A stretch of 64,000 bases of DNA from positions 6,262,001 through 6,326,000 of the forward strand of contig NZ_CP050831.1 of the NCBI RefSeq assembly GCF_012113595.1, in the 5' to 3' direction. Source of the stretch: Bacteroides faecium. GTDB lineage: Bacteria > Bacteroidota > Bacteroidia > Bacteroidales > Bacteroidaceae. Below are positions 16,886-26,479 of this stretch, in pieces (the first letter of the stretch is position 1; every line of letters starts with the position of its first letter). The notes below the pieces were generated by a model that was not told where the DNA came from, made no database searches, and worked only from the letters and a program-made list of their open reading frames with translations. The translations under genes and the position numbers were made by a program.

Positions 16886-19447
16886 CTATAAACCGATTAC
16901 CGTCTGCAAACGAATATCTTTGGAAGATGCACCGACCATGATGTCAAATATGCCTTCAGGCATTACAAACTGCTCTTTTGCCGTATCCCAATAACGAAGT
17001 TGTTCTTTATCAAGCTCAATATCTACGGTACGGCTCTCGCCCGGTTTCAAAGGGACACGTTGGAAGCCTTTCAGTTCTTTTATCGGAACGATGCCGCCTG
17101 TTTCGGGGATTCGCACGTACACCTGTGCCACTTCATCGCCTTTTCTCTTTCCGGTGTTCTTCAAACGGAAGGAAACAGTGACTTTATTTGCGCTGTCTTT
17201 TACTTTCAAATCGCTATACTTAAAAGAAGAATAGCTCAGTCCGTAGCCAAAAGGATAAAGGACGTCGCCCTTGAAATACTTATAAGTACGCCCCTTCGTG
17301 ACATCGTAATCATCGAACGGCGGCAGTTCATCCAACGATTTGTAATAAGTGAGTGGCAAACGTCCGGCAGGATTATAATCACCGAATAATACGTCGGCAA
17401 CAGCCGTTCCGCCTTGCTCGCCCGGATACCAGGCATTCACGATGGCAGGAATATGTTCGTCCATCCAGTTGATAGCCAATGAACTTCCTGCAACGAGGAC
17501 AACGACTATGTTCGGATTCACTTTATAGATTTCCTGCAAGAACTCTCTTTGGTCTGCCGGAAGCTGAATATCGTATCTATCCTGTCCTTCGCGTTCTATC
17601 GACTTATTGATTCCCATTACGGCAACCACCGTCTCACATTCACGGACAGCTTTTCCGGCTTCTCCATACAAATCAAGACGGGTAGCCTTTCCTGTTTGCG
17701 GAACTTTCCATTGCAATTTTGCAATGGCATAATCACGGTTATCGTAATATTCGGCTTTTAATTGATAGTTTTTTCCTGCTTCGAGATAGATAGAAGCAGA
17801 GTCCGTAGATACCGCATGCGCCGACCATGCGTCAATCAACAACTGGTCGTCAATGCTTAAACGGCAACCGTCATCCGAAGTAAAGCTGAATGTATAGCGA
17901 CCGGAGATAGTCGGTTTCAGTTTACCCGTCCAACGAATAGAAAGCGGAGATTTAGGCAGAAACGGGTCGGGCGCCTGGTTGGCAGGTTCAAAGTTAATCC
18001 AGTTTTCCGTGCGCACTTTGGGAGTACCTTTCAAATGAGTATCTTCAAAATATTCCGCTTTCAATCCTTCGGGGAAGTTCTCGCCTTGAATCAATTCCAG
18101 TCCGTCGGCGGCAGATTTCCAGGGAGCATATACTACTTTTACTTTATCGCCTACCCTGTTTTTGATTCCCTGCAAGATGGAAACAGGCTCTACTACCGGT
18201 GCACCGCTATAATCTCCAAACTCGCATTTGCCTGCATTGATACCAACCACTGCTATCGACTTTAACTTATCGGCATTCAACGGAAGCATGTTCTTTTTAT
18301 TCTTCAACAGAACAATGCATTGGCGGGCAACGTCCAAAGCTATCTCCTGATGCTCTTTCGAGCCAATCACCGACGGGGAGATTTTAGTATACGGATTGCG
18401 TTCCGTTCCATCAAAAAGTCCCAGTTTCATACGGGCTGTCAGGACGTTATAGGCAGCCGAATCAATGTCGGCGTCGGATACCATATATTGCTTGTAGGCA
18501 TTCAGGAGATATTGGTCATAGACATCGTCGCCACACTCCAAATCAAGTCCTGCTTTAATGGATAAAGTAGCCGCCGCTTCTTTCGTTTTTACATATTTAT
18601 GGGCGTTTACAAGTAAGGATGGCCCCCCGCAATCGGAAACGACATATCCCCGAAATCCCCAGTCCTGACGCAATACCTTTTGCAACAGCCAGGCGTTCAG
18701 CGTACAGGGTACATCGTTCAATGCGTTATAGGCAGTCATGATGGAAGCGGCTTTTCCTTCCTTCACACACATCTCGAAAGCAGGGAAATAATATTCACGC
18801 AATTGCTTTTCGGAGATTTGCGGATTGCAGACAAAGCGGTTGTGTTCCTCATTATTGGCGGCGAAATGCTTGGGAGTGGAAACGATTTTCAGATAATGCG
18901 GGTCATCGCCTTGCAGTCCCTGCACAAAAGCAGTTCCCATAATTCCACTGAGGAAAGGGTCTTCCCCGTACGTTTCCGGGGTACGCCCCCAACGAGGGTC
19001 ACGTGCCATATTCACGGTAGGCGACCAAAAGGTCAGCACATCACTGAATTGCTCTTTCTGCTCCCTGCCCTGCTCCAGTTCATTCCAACGGGCACGCGCC
19101 TCATCCGAAATCACGATAGCGACCCGCTTCTGTAAATCAGGATTCCAGGTGGCGGCCAGGCCGATGGCTTGCGGGAATACGGTAAAACGTCCCGGGCGTA
19201 CCACTCCATGCAGCGCTTCATTGCCATGATAGTATTTATCAATGCCCAAACGGGGAATGGCGGGAGAAGTGGCACGCAGCAGACTTATCTTTTCTTCCAC
19301 CGTCATGCGGGAGAGTAAATCCGTCACTCGTTCGTGTACGGGCGCATTTTCATTCTTATACAATTCTTGCGCCTGTATAAAAGAACAGGACATCACAGAC
19401 AAGGCACCTGCCAGTAAAAACGTTCTATACCTATTTATTAGCTCCAT
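16886..19447 (-). CDS. GH3 beta-glycosidase with inserted PA14 domain
   Basis: An 853-residue secreted exo-glycosidase (signal ending SFIQAQ) that would release terminal beta-linked sugars. The (beta/alpha)8 domain holds the nucleophile Asp272 in GYVVSDCGG. The alpha/beta sandwich domain is interrupted by a PA14 module (about 460-590; GLKAEYFEDT, SGRYTFSFTSDDGCRLSID), which in related enzymes shapes the substrate pocket. The likely acid/base is Glu618 in INKSIEREGQDR. The C-terminus is an Fn3-like domain (VSFRLKNTGKRKGDEVAQVYV). Beta-glucosidase or beta-xylosidase are the usual activities of this architecture, and specificity is open. It is the last gene of the four-gene leftward operon, 18 nt after the GH43 gene. 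Confidence 0.9.
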   Translation of the reverse strand: MELINRYRTFLLAGALSVMSCSFIQAQELYKNENAPVHERVTDLLSRMTVEEKISLLRATSPAIPRLGIDKYYHGNEALHGVVRPGRFTVFPQAIGLAATWNPDLQKRVAIVISDEARARWNELEQGREQKEQFSDVLTFWSPTVNMARDPRWGRTPETYGEDPFLSGIMGTAFVQGLQGDDPHYLKIVSTPKHFAANNEEHNRFVCNPQISEKQLREYYFPAFEMCVKEGKAASIMTAYNALNDVPCTLNAWLLQKVLRQDWGFRGYVVSDCGGPSLLVNAHKYVKTKEAAATLSIKAGLDLECGDDVYDQYLLNAYKQYMVSDADIDSAAYNVLTARMKLGLFDGTERNPYTKISPSVIGSKEHQEIALDVARQCIVLLKNKKNMLPLNADKLKSIAVVGINAGKCEFGDYSGAPVVEPVSILQGIKNRVGDKVKVVYAPWKSAADGLELIQGENFPEGLKAEYFEDTHLKGTPKVRTENWINFEPANQAPDPFLPKSPLSIRWTGKLKPTISGRYTFSFTSDDGCRLSIDDQLLIDAWSAHAVSTDSASIYLEAGKNYQLKAEYYDNRDYAIAKLQWKVPQTGKATRLDLYGEAGKAVRECETVVAVMGINKSIEREGQDRYDIQLPADQREFLQEIYKVNPNIVVVLVAGSSLAINWMDEHIPAIVNAWYPGEQGGTAVADVLFGDYNPAGRLPLTYYKSLDELPPFDDYDVTKGRTYKYFKGDVLYPFGYGLSYSSFKYSDLKVKDSANKVTVSFRLKNTGKRKGDEVAQVYVRIPETGGIVPIKELKGFQRVPLKPGESRTVDIELDKEQLRYWDTAKEQFVMPEGIFDIMVGASSKDIRLQTVIGL

Positions 19448-19465
19448 TTTTCTATTTTACATTGT

Positions 19466-21169
19466 TTAATTACTAATGCCGTTCTCATTGAATGCTGTTA
19501 TCGAGAAATAATATTCCGAATCCCTGTTAAAGTAACGGGCTTCATATTGATGGTCGAAGACTGTCACGGCGTGCGTCAACTTATCTTTTTGAGTTCCCCA
19601 TCGCAATACGTATCCGGTAGCCCCCTTTTGCGCATCCCAGGTGAAGCGGTAGATTCGTTTATCTTCCTGATTACGGATAGCCCGGAAGCCGGTTACTTTA
19701 GAAGGAACTGCGCCTTCACCCTTGCCAAATATACGAAAACCGGACAAAGAAAAACATCCTTCCATATCCTTTGTGTTACAAATTCGCAGGTATCGGAGAT
19801 TCACAGGCTTATCCAGTGGATACAGGCAATGGGGTTCGTCTTTCGTATTTTCCTTTTCATCAATCAGGGTTATCCATTTCCTTCCGTCTGTCGAGCCTTC
19901 GATAACGAATTGATAAACGACCGGCGGATGTGGTGCAAAGACTTTAAAATTATGGTCGGCAAAGTTCACGTGTACGGCATTTACCGACATGGGAGTTTGT
20001 AAATCGACTTGCAGCCATTCGTTCTTTTTTCCGGTTTCGGCAGCCCACCAGGTTTCAATCTGTTCGTCATTGGCCTTAGACGGTTCGTAGCCGGTGAGGG
20101 CGGAAGAAGCCTGTACCGGTTTCCGGTATGAAAGCAGGTTCCATCCCATGCTTAAATCGGTCTTGTCAAAGTCCGTTTTCCGGTCGGGAATCGAGAAAGG
20201 ATAATCCGACCAGGCTGTATGTGCGTACATGCCGTTGCGGGTAGAGATAGCTACGGGAAAAAGTCCCAGCCTACGCTCAAACCAATGGCGGACGGAAATG
20301 GTCATAGAGGCTACGTGCCAGTAGTTTCCATATTTATCTTGGAAAGTATGCCCATGCCCTGCTCCACCGATGAAGCCGCCCGGTTTGAATGAAAACGGAT
20401 TATCTTCCATGTATTCAAATGGGCCTAAAGGCGTATCTCCTACATAAATTCCATCTCCATAAATACGATATTGAGTGCCGGGAGCCGCGTACTGCAAATA
20501 GTAGCGTCCTTCAAATTTCAGCATGCAAGGGCCTTCGTTCCATCCCTGGCGTGGTTCTTCATTATTCTTGCCGGGGACTTCCCAACCGTATTTATCACCA
20601 TGATGCGCTATCAGTTCTTTGGCTTCACCTATCTCCCGGAAGCCGTCTTTCGGGTCTACTTCCACGCCCATGATTGGCTCTTTATCCGAGCAGCCCCAAT
20701 ACATATATACTTTGCCGTCGTCGTCTTTGTAGAAGGCGGGGTCGTGCAGACGGTAGGTCAGTTTGGTATCTACGGCTTCCCAGGCATCTTTTTCCGGGTG
20801 AGCATTCTTGAAGATTTGAGTTTGCCCGCTGGAAGCTGTGAAGTACAGCGTGTCTCCTATCGGAAGAATGGTGGGAGCATAATCTTCCAAGGTAGGGATG
20901 GTAGTGCAGGGAATGTATTCCCAGTCCGCCAAATCTTCAGAACGCCAATAGCCGCCGGACTTGGATGCAAACAGATAATAATAGCCTTTAAAGTACTCCA
21001 GTACCGGGTCGGCAGCTTCACGACGTGATTCGTCTTGCGGCTGAAAGCGGTAGTTCAGATTGATGGGGTTCGTCACAATCCTATGTTTGGCTATCCGCTT
21101 CTCGGATGAACAGGAAGCGATACATCCTGCCATTACGCCTGCTATTAACAGGTAAGTAGCTCTTTTCAT
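19466..21169 (-). CDS. GH43-family lipoprotein with discoidin and Fn3 modules
   Basis: A 567-residue lipoprotein (lipobox CIASC-SSEK, Cys20). Residues about 35-330 form a five-bladed propeller of GH43 with the three expected acids: base Asp54 (EAADPVLEY), pKa modulator Asp143 (RLHDPAFYKDDDG) and acid Glu212 (WNEGPCMLKF). An F5/8-type discoidin/CBM32-like domain follows (about 345-475; ASSALTGYEPSKANDEQIETWWAA), then an Fn3-like domain (about 480-567). GH43 members act on arabinofuranosyl, xylosyl or galactosyl linkages, and which of these applies cannot be told. The Lys after SSE is less acidic than typical surface lipoproteins, so periplasmic anchoring is possible. Thirty-eight nt separate it from the upstream GH3 gene. 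Confidence 0.88.
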   Translation of the reverse strand: MKRATYLLIAGVMAGCIASCSSEKRIAKHRIVTNPINLNYRFQPQDESRREAADPVLEYFKGYYYLFASKSGGYWRSEDLADWEYIPCTTIPTLEDYAPTILPIGDTLYFTASSGQTQIFKNAHPEKDAWEAVDTKLTYRLHDPAFYKDDDGKVYMYWGCSDKEPIMGVEVDPKDGFREIGEAKELIAHHGDKYGWEVPGKNNEEPRQGWNEGPCMLKFEGRYYLQYAAPGTQYRIYGDGIYVGDTPLGPFEYMEDNPFSFKPGGFIGGAGHGHTFQDKYGNYWHVASMTISVRHWFERRLGLFPVAISTRNGMYAHTAWSDYPFSIPDRKTDFDKTDLSMGWNLLSYRKPVQASSALTGYEPSKANDEQIETWWAAETGKKNEWLQVDLQTPMSVNAVHVNFADHNFKVFAPHPPVVYQFVIEGSTDGRKWITLIDEKENTKDEPHCLYPLDKPVNLRYLRICNTKDMEGCFSLSGFRIFGKGEGAVPSKVTGFRAIRNQEDKRIYRFTWDAQKGATGYVLRWGTQKDKLTHAVTVFDHQYEARYFNRDSEYYFSITAFNENGISN

Positions 21170-21207
21170 GGTGTTTTTCTTTTTAGTTGTTCCGGCGAAT
21201 GGCGACT

Positions 21208-24090
21208 CTACAGAGCCACCATTTTATACTTGGTAGTAAAGGCAACGGGTTGCTTGCTGTCTTTATTCAGCTTGAACGGAATCAATTTTTCTTCTCCTGC
21301 TCCCAGTTCATAATGGATGGCATCACCTATCTTTATACCGTCAATAAACATTTCAACTTTACCAATATCCATCAATGAACCTTCATTCTTCACGCTTACC
21401 CATACGGTCTTCTGATTCTTCGTCAAATTCTCTTCTACCTTTGATATAGAGAGATTGAAGTTGGCGCCAAACTCATGCGTATAATTAAGCATGCCGGATA
21501 CGCCTTTCTTCTTATCGCTGAAGCCTACACTGTGCTTGATTTCATTGTTAGCTTTGTAATCGGGGCTCATGCCGCCGACGCATATTTTGAATTCTCCTTT
21601 TTCCACGACTCTGTCCATATGGTCGTTGAGCAGGGATATGTCGTAGGGTGTCAGTTCAAAAGAGACGGTTTTCGATTCTCCCGGCTGCAAGTGAACACGG
21701 TCGAAGTCTTTCAGTTCCATGACGCGGGTCTTTACACTGGCGTACATATCCGTCACATACAATTGCGCCACTTCGTCACCGGCACGGCTTCCTACATTCT
21801 TCACGGTAGCCTGAACAGTTACATTGCCGTTCGGTTGTTCCTTAATCTTCAAGTCTGAGTATTCAAAAGAAGTGTAGCTAAGTCCGAATCCGAAGCGGTA
21901 AAGCGGATAATATTCCATATCTACATATTCGTAACGACGACCTGAAGTCTTGAAGTTATAATATAGAGGGAGTTGTCCTACGTGGCGCGGGAAAGTCATA
22001 GGTAAGCGACCGCCGGGGTTGTAGTCACCGAACAGAACATCTGCCATTGCCGGACCGCCTTCCTGTCCCGGAAGCCAGTTTACAAGAATCGCTTTACACA
22101 TTTCTGATGCTTTCAGAATGTCGTAGGGACGTCCTGCCTGAAGAATCAGGATGACCGGTTTCCCTGTTGCGCAAACGGCTTCCAACAGTTCCTGTTGTTT
22201 GCCGGGCAGAATCAGGGTAGCCCAGTCGTTGTTCTCTCCGCACGTTTTGCGGACATCAGTGGTGGCTTCACTGGTGGAGCAGTCACCCAATACCATTACT
22301 ACAACGTCCGATTGGGAAGCTGCTTTGACAGCCTTAGGGATATTCGTTGCGTTCGGATTTGTAAAGTCGCAACCTTGTTCATAGAGAACTTTCGTTTGTT
22401 TGCCTACGGCATCTTTGATACCCGTCAGTACGGATTTCAATTGTCCTGGCTGTAATTTCGGGGTGTAATCGCCCGGTTGAAGGTCGTCCGCTCCGGGGCC
22501 TAACACTGCAATAGTACGCAGGGTCTTGGTCAGAGGCAGAAGATTGTCTTTGTTTTCCAACATTACAATAGATTCACGTGCTGCCTGGCGTGCCATTTCT
22601 TTGTGGCTGTCCGAGTTCCATCCCGGATAGATTTTCTTCCAATCCAACGGTTTGCAAGGGTTCTTCTCGAAGAGTTCGTTGCGGAACATGGTAGATAGCA
22701 TGGTACGACATACGTTATCCAGGTTTTCCATGTTGATGCGTCCGTCTTTGGCGGCTTGAATCACTTCCTTATTATTATAGGTATCACCGCAATTGGTAGC
22801 GATGCCGGCAGCCAATGCCTGGTTGGCAGCTTCAATCTTATCTTTTGCCGTATAATGCTTACGCGCAGTCAGATTTCCGATAGCGCCGCAGTCGCTGACA
22901 ATAAATCCGTTGAATCCCCATTCCTGGCGTAAAATCTGTTGGAGCAATTCCGTACTTTTGGCAACAGGAATTCCCATATAGTCGGAGTAAGCCATCATCA
23001 AAGACTGGCAATCGTAGTTGCGGATAGCATGACGGAACGGAACCAAATGCACTTCGCGCATTTCACGCTCGGACAGTCCGATGTCGTGCGAATCACGTCC
23101 GCCTAATGGGGCACCGTGTCCGCCGAAGTGTTTGGGAGTGGTAAACAAGCCTCTGGATTGATAGCCCTTAATCCATGCACCGCCAATTTGTGAAACCAGT
23201 ACGGGGTCTTCTCCGAAAGTTTCTTCACAGCGTCCCCAACGTGCATCCTGTGCAACGTCCAATACGGGCGACCATGCCTGTTTGGTATTTGCCGCTACCG
23301 TCTCGTCACCGATAACCATCGCCACTTCTTCCGTCAGTTTTCTGTTCCAGGTAGCTCCCATTGCCAGGGCTTGCGGGAAAATAGTTGCGCCGCTACCGTA
23401 TGAGAAGCCGTGTACCGCTTCTACCTTTGTAATAGGCGGCACATATAAATGAGGGATACCGGGGATGCCCCATCCTTCACGAATCAGTTCCATTTTATCT
23501 TCCGGCGTCATCACCGCCAACAGGCTTTCCACACGTTCTTCTACGGGAAGAGACGCGTCCATATAACGGCGGTCAGTTACTTTACCTTTGCTGTCCGTCA
23601 GAACCTTTTCCGCTACGAGCACGGAAATCTCCTTTAGAGAAAAAGGCTTATCCAACTTTCCGGGTTTGAAGTTTAGTTTGACATGAGCACCATATTTAGG
23701 AGTGAATTTCACTTTCATTTGTTTGTCATTCCCTTCTACCTGGTAATTTACGGGAGTTCCCAGGTTCATTGGGTCATAAGTGACAAAAATATCCAATGCA
23801 TCTTTTAGCTCGTTTTTGTTGATGCCCTGCATCTGAAGATCCAGTTCGCAGACATCGCCGGGTTGTTGGATAGTAAACATCAGCCATTGCTCGGCCTTTA
23901 ATGCCTGAGAGGGGATTGTCCACATTGTCTTTACATTCTTATCAAATGCCAAAGAAGCATTTTCCGCATTTGCAGAAGCCGATACCGACAGGATATCGCT
24001 TTGTTGCTGCGCCATTGCTACTGAACATGACAATAATCCTACTGCCAGCATCCATTTCATTTTGTTTTTCATGTTATGTTCGTTTTTCAA
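21208..24090 (-). CDS. GH3 beta-glycosidase with N-terminal discoidin-like domain
   Basis: A 960-residue secreted enzyme; an alternative start six codons in (MKNKMKWML, 24072) gives a cleaner signal peptide ending AMAQQQ. Residues about 30-160 resemble an F5/8-type/CBM32-like sandwich (NAENASLAFDKNVKTMWTIP). The GH3 barrel (about 175-470) has the nucleophile Asp400 in GFIVSDCGA and the KHF(G)GH substrate motif (TPKHFGGHG). The C-terminal sandwich has candidate acid/base Glu619 in KTCGENNDW, then an Fn3-like domain (VTVQATVKNVGSRAGDEVAQLYV) and an additional C-terminal beta-sandwich to residue 960. It differs from the PA14-type GH3 in the same operon, so the two probably cut different linkages. 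Confidence 0.88.
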   Translation of the reverse strand: MKNEHNMKNKMKWMLAVGLLSCSVAMAQQQSDILSVSASANAENASLAFDKNVKTMWTIPSQALKAEQWLMFTIQQPGDVCELDLQMQGINKNELKDALDIFVTYDPMNLGTPVNYQVEGNDKQMKVKFTPKYGAHVKLNFKPGKLDKPFSLKEISVLVAEKVLTDSKGKVTDRRYMDASLPVEERVESLLAVMTPEDKMELIREGWGIPGIPHLYVPPITKVEAVHGFSYGSGATIFPQALAMGATWNRKLTEEVAMVIGDETVAANTKQAWSPVLDVAQDARWGRCEETFGEDPVLVSQIGGAWIKGYQSRGLFTTPKHFGGHGAPLGGRDSHDIGLSEREMREVHLVPFRHAIRNYDCQSLMMAYSDYMGIPVAKSTELLQQILRQEWGFNGFIVSDCGAIGNLTARKHYTAKDKIEAANQALAAGIATNCGDTYNNKEVIQAAKDGRINMENLDNVCRTMLSTMFRNELFEKNPCKPLDWKKIYPGWNSDSHKEMARQAARESIVMLENKDNLLPLTKTLRTIAVLGPGADDLQPGDYTPKLQPGQLKSVLTGIKDAVGKQTKVLYEQGCDFTNPNATNIPKAVKAASQSDVVVMVLGDCSTSEATTDVRKTCGENNDWATLILPGKQQELLEAVCATGKPVILILQAGRPYDILKASEMCKAILVNWLPGQEGGPAMADVLFGDYNPGGRLPMTFPRHVGQLPLYYNFKTSGRRYEYVDMEYYPLYRFGFGLSYTSFEYSDLKIKEQPNGNVTVQATVKNVGSRAGDEVAQLYVTDMYASVKTRVMELKDFDRVHLQPGESKTVSFELTPYDISLLNDHMDRVVEKGEFKICVGGMSPDYKANNEIKHSVGFSDKKKGVSGMLNYTHEFGANFNLSISKVEENLTKNQKTVWVSVKNEGSLMDIGKVEMFIDGIKIGDAIHYELGAGEEKLIPFKLNKDSKQPVAFTTKYKMVAL

Positions 24091-24116
24091 ATATTATTAG
24101 TATTCTGTTTATCTAT

Positions 24117-26225
24117 TTATTTGGTCTGCTTTACCATTTGGATAGTACCGTCCGGATTATGATACAGTTTATCTACACAGATGGAACGCAGCCAGTCATG
24201 TCCGGACAGCGCGCTGTTATGATAGAAAGCATACCATTGCCCCTTGAACTTAACAATAGAGCCGTGATTCGTGTAACTGTCTGTCGGTTCCATGTAGATA
24301 CCTTTCGATTCCCAAGGACCTAGCGGGGAGTCACTGATAGCATAACGCATCCGGTTATCCCCTTTCACGCCGTCGTTCCAGTTTTCATCATGATTGTCGG
24401 AGTAAGACAGATAATATTTGCCGTTATATTTGTGAATCCAGGCTGCTTCGTGGAAGTCTTCCAATCCTTTCATCAATTGCATCGGGCCATCCAGTTCTAT
24501 CATATTGTCTTTCAGTTTGCCACCTTTGCAAATGCCGCCACCGCCATTGTAGACATAAGCCTGCCCGTCATCGTCCACAAAAACACAAGGGTCGATCATC
24601 GGATCCATTCCCTCGATATATCCCTGCACTTTGAATCCTTCGGCCGGCTTGTTACTGGTAGCTACTCCAATCTTCCAACTGCCGTCCCAAGCTGTCTCGC
24701 TGGGATGAGGAAAATAGAAATAATAAGTACCATTCCTGTAAGCGCAGTCCGGCGCCCACATGAAACCACCCTCTTTCCGTCCCCAGGGTACTTGTTCAGA
24801 ACTAAGAATCTCTCCGTGGTCTGTCCAAGTCACCATGTCATCGGTTGAGAACACATGATAACGGTCCATCAAATCACAGCCGCGCGGCGGGGCAATGTCA
24901 TGGGAAGCATATACATACAAACGCCCGTCTTTCCAGACATGAGCCGAAGGGTCTGCCGTGTACATATGCCGAATAAAAGGATTAGGAGTTGCCGGATTCA
25001 GGCTAGTATTCAAGGCTGTCGCCTTCTCTTTCCGTAATATCTTGCCGGCTTCACCGACCAGTTTCAAATAATGGTCGCTTTCTACCCCTTCCTCGATAGG
25101 TACAAACGTACTTTCGCCTACCGGAACTTTCCTGGCGCATTTAAAGATAGCCGTTCCTTCGTCTATTTCATCAAACATAGCTACATAAATCATTTCGGCA
25201 CCTGCCCGAATAGCCCCCATCAACTGATCCCAAAGAAAAGAACCTTTATTACGGGGAATCAATGAATTATGTTCTTTACCCTTCATATTCGCCCATGAGA
25301 AGCCCGGGAAAACCAAAGGAGCATAATCAACCATGTTCTTCTTTGCCCACTGAATATCTTCTTCCACCAGTTTCTGATATTTCGGATAAGTCGTTTGATT
25401 GTAGCGTCCCACAAACCAGGGCATGATAATATCACATTTTCTGATAAGCGCGTGCAACTGAGGGTCTGATTCCGTATCTCCTTTCAGTTCGCGCCACTGG
25501 GTAGGTACGCCGAGCATCACACTGAATCCCTGAGATTTCAAGCCGTCGATGATACGCGCAGCTTCTTTCAGTCCATAACGCCGGTTATCATTGAATCCCA
25601 CTCCCCATACCGTAACCAGCGGTTTGCCGTTGTGATACAGATAGGAAGAATTCTTTGCCCGATTCTTGATAGAATACCGCTGCGCAATCTCCGCTATGTC
25701 TTTGAGCAGAAACTCTTCCTCTCCCGGTTTCATTCCACTCAAATCATACATCACACAGATAGCACGCTCATACTTATTAGCAGCTTTCATTGCCGAATTC
25801 AGCACTTTATTGAAATGCTTCATCCCGCTTTCGTTCCGAATCTCCGTGATAAAACGCTGCATGAATACTCCGTCCAGTCCATACTCTTTCATCCACTTGA
25901 AATGAACATTGACGGTAGACTCATCATAAGAAGAAAAAACAGAAGCCTGTTTGCCGTCCGCAAAAGTAAACTCCGTTTTATAGAGTTTCTTGTATTCCGA
26001 CACTTCCGGCCACATATCCACCGAACAGGAACCCGGACGAAACCCCTCACGACCATTGTAATGATGCCAACCACGGCCGGAGCCGTCACCAGGGGTATTG
26101 AACCACCCCTGATAACCAGCCATGACCAATCCTTTGTAAGAATCATACTGTTTCCTGCCGGATTGTGCCGTCGCCCCTATTGAAAACAATAAAAATACCA
26201 ATAACCAATCAAACCTTTTTACCAT
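24117..26225 (-). CDS. Bifunctional fusion: GH71/GH99-like domain + GH43 domain
   Basis: A 702-residue secreted protein (signal LLFSIGATAQ). Residues about 28-400 match the GH71/GH99-like barrel seen in Bacteroidetes 'xylosidase/arabinosidase' annotations: LVMAGYQGWFNTPGDG, VMYDLSGM (Asp161), GKPLVTVWGVGF, and VAMFDEIDEGTAIF (Asp352/Glu353), which are likely active-site acids. Residues about 415-702 form a GH43 propeller with Asp425 (TADPSAHVW), Asp545 (MIDPCVFVDDDG) and Glu593 (FHEAAW). Both modules look intact, so two linkages may be cut by one chain. It is the first gene of the leftward enzyme operon, divergent from the WYL regulator. The N-terminal activity is unproven. Confidence 0.85.
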   Translation of the reverse strand: MVKRFDWLLVFLLFSIGATAQSGRKQYDSYKGLVMAGYQGWFNTPGDGSGRGWHHYNGREGFRPGSCSVDMWPEVSEYKKLYKTEFTFADGKQASVFSSYDESTVNVHFKWMKEYGLDGVFMQRFITEIRNESGMKHFNKVLNSAMKAANKYERAICVMYDLSGMKPGEEEFLLKDIAEIAQRYSIKNRAKNSSYLYHNGKPLVTVWGVGFNDNRRYGLKEAARIIDGLKSQGFSVMLGVPTQWRELKGDTESDPQLHALIRKCDIIMPWFVGRYNQTTYPKYQKLVEEDIQWAKKNMVDYAPLVFPGFSWANMKGKEHNSLIPRNKGSFLWDQLMGAIRAGAEMIYVAMFDEIDEGTAIFKCARKVPVGESTFVPIEEGVESDHYLKLVGEAGKILRKEKATALNTSLNPATPNPFIRHMYTADPSAHVWKDGRLYVYASHDIAPPRGCDLMDRYHVFSTDDMVTWTDHGEILSSEQVPWGRKEGGFMWAPDCAYRNGTYYFYFPHPSETAWDGSWKIGVATSNKPAEGFKVQGYIEGMDPMIDPCVFVDDDGQAYVYNGGGGICKGGKLKDNMIELDGPMQLMKGLEDFHEAAWIHKYNGKYYLSYSDNHDENWNDGVKGDNRMRYAISDSPLGPWESKGIYMEPTDSYTNHGSIVKFKGQWYAFYHNSALSGHDWLRSICVDKLYHNPDGTIQMVKQTK

Positions 26226-26278
26226 CTTATTCCTTTGTTTTTCATGTTATACTTTTAAGTCTTTAAAACTATTTTCAG

Positions 26279-26299
26279 CAAAGTAAAGGGGCACCCCTT
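26279..26299 (-). promoter_or_regulatory. Near-palindrome overlapping putative -7 of enzyme operon
   Basis: AAGGGG-CA-CCCCTT (26286-26299) abuts a leftward -7-like TTACTTTG (26286-26279, 7/8 match to TAnnTTTG), 54 nt before the fusion-enzyme start. The position fits an operator of a dimeric regulator. The -33 element is not evident, so the promoter call is tentative. Confidence 0.4.
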
Positions 26300-26423
26300 A
26301 ATAAATTCCGCTAAAGTCAATTAATAATGACTTAAAATCGAATTAATTGAGGAAAAAGAGGGAAAGAACCGGAAAAAGACACCTGTTTACGGAGATATTA
26401 CAGGAATAAAGACAGACAGTCTC

Positions 26424-26455
26424 TTTGTTTTCCTGAATTTATTTTTCTACTTTTG
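26424..26455 (+). promoter_or_regulatory. Promoter of the WYL regulator gene
   Basis: -33 TTTG (26424-26427), a 20-bp spacer and -7 TACTTTTG (26448-26455). The -7 box overlaps the upstream candidate ATG at 26453, which therefore cannot be the start; the ATG at 26480 lies 24 nt downstream. Confidence 0.7.
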
Positions 26456-26479
26456 AAGCAAATCTTTATTCTTCTGCTT

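Noticed and set aside
20471..21028. 185-codon frame opposite the GH43 lipoprotein
   Set aside because: A shadow of the GH43 frame.
26453..26479. Longer N-terminus for the WYL regulator
   Set aside because: The ATG at 26453 overlaps the -7 box; the extra nine residues are not protein-like.
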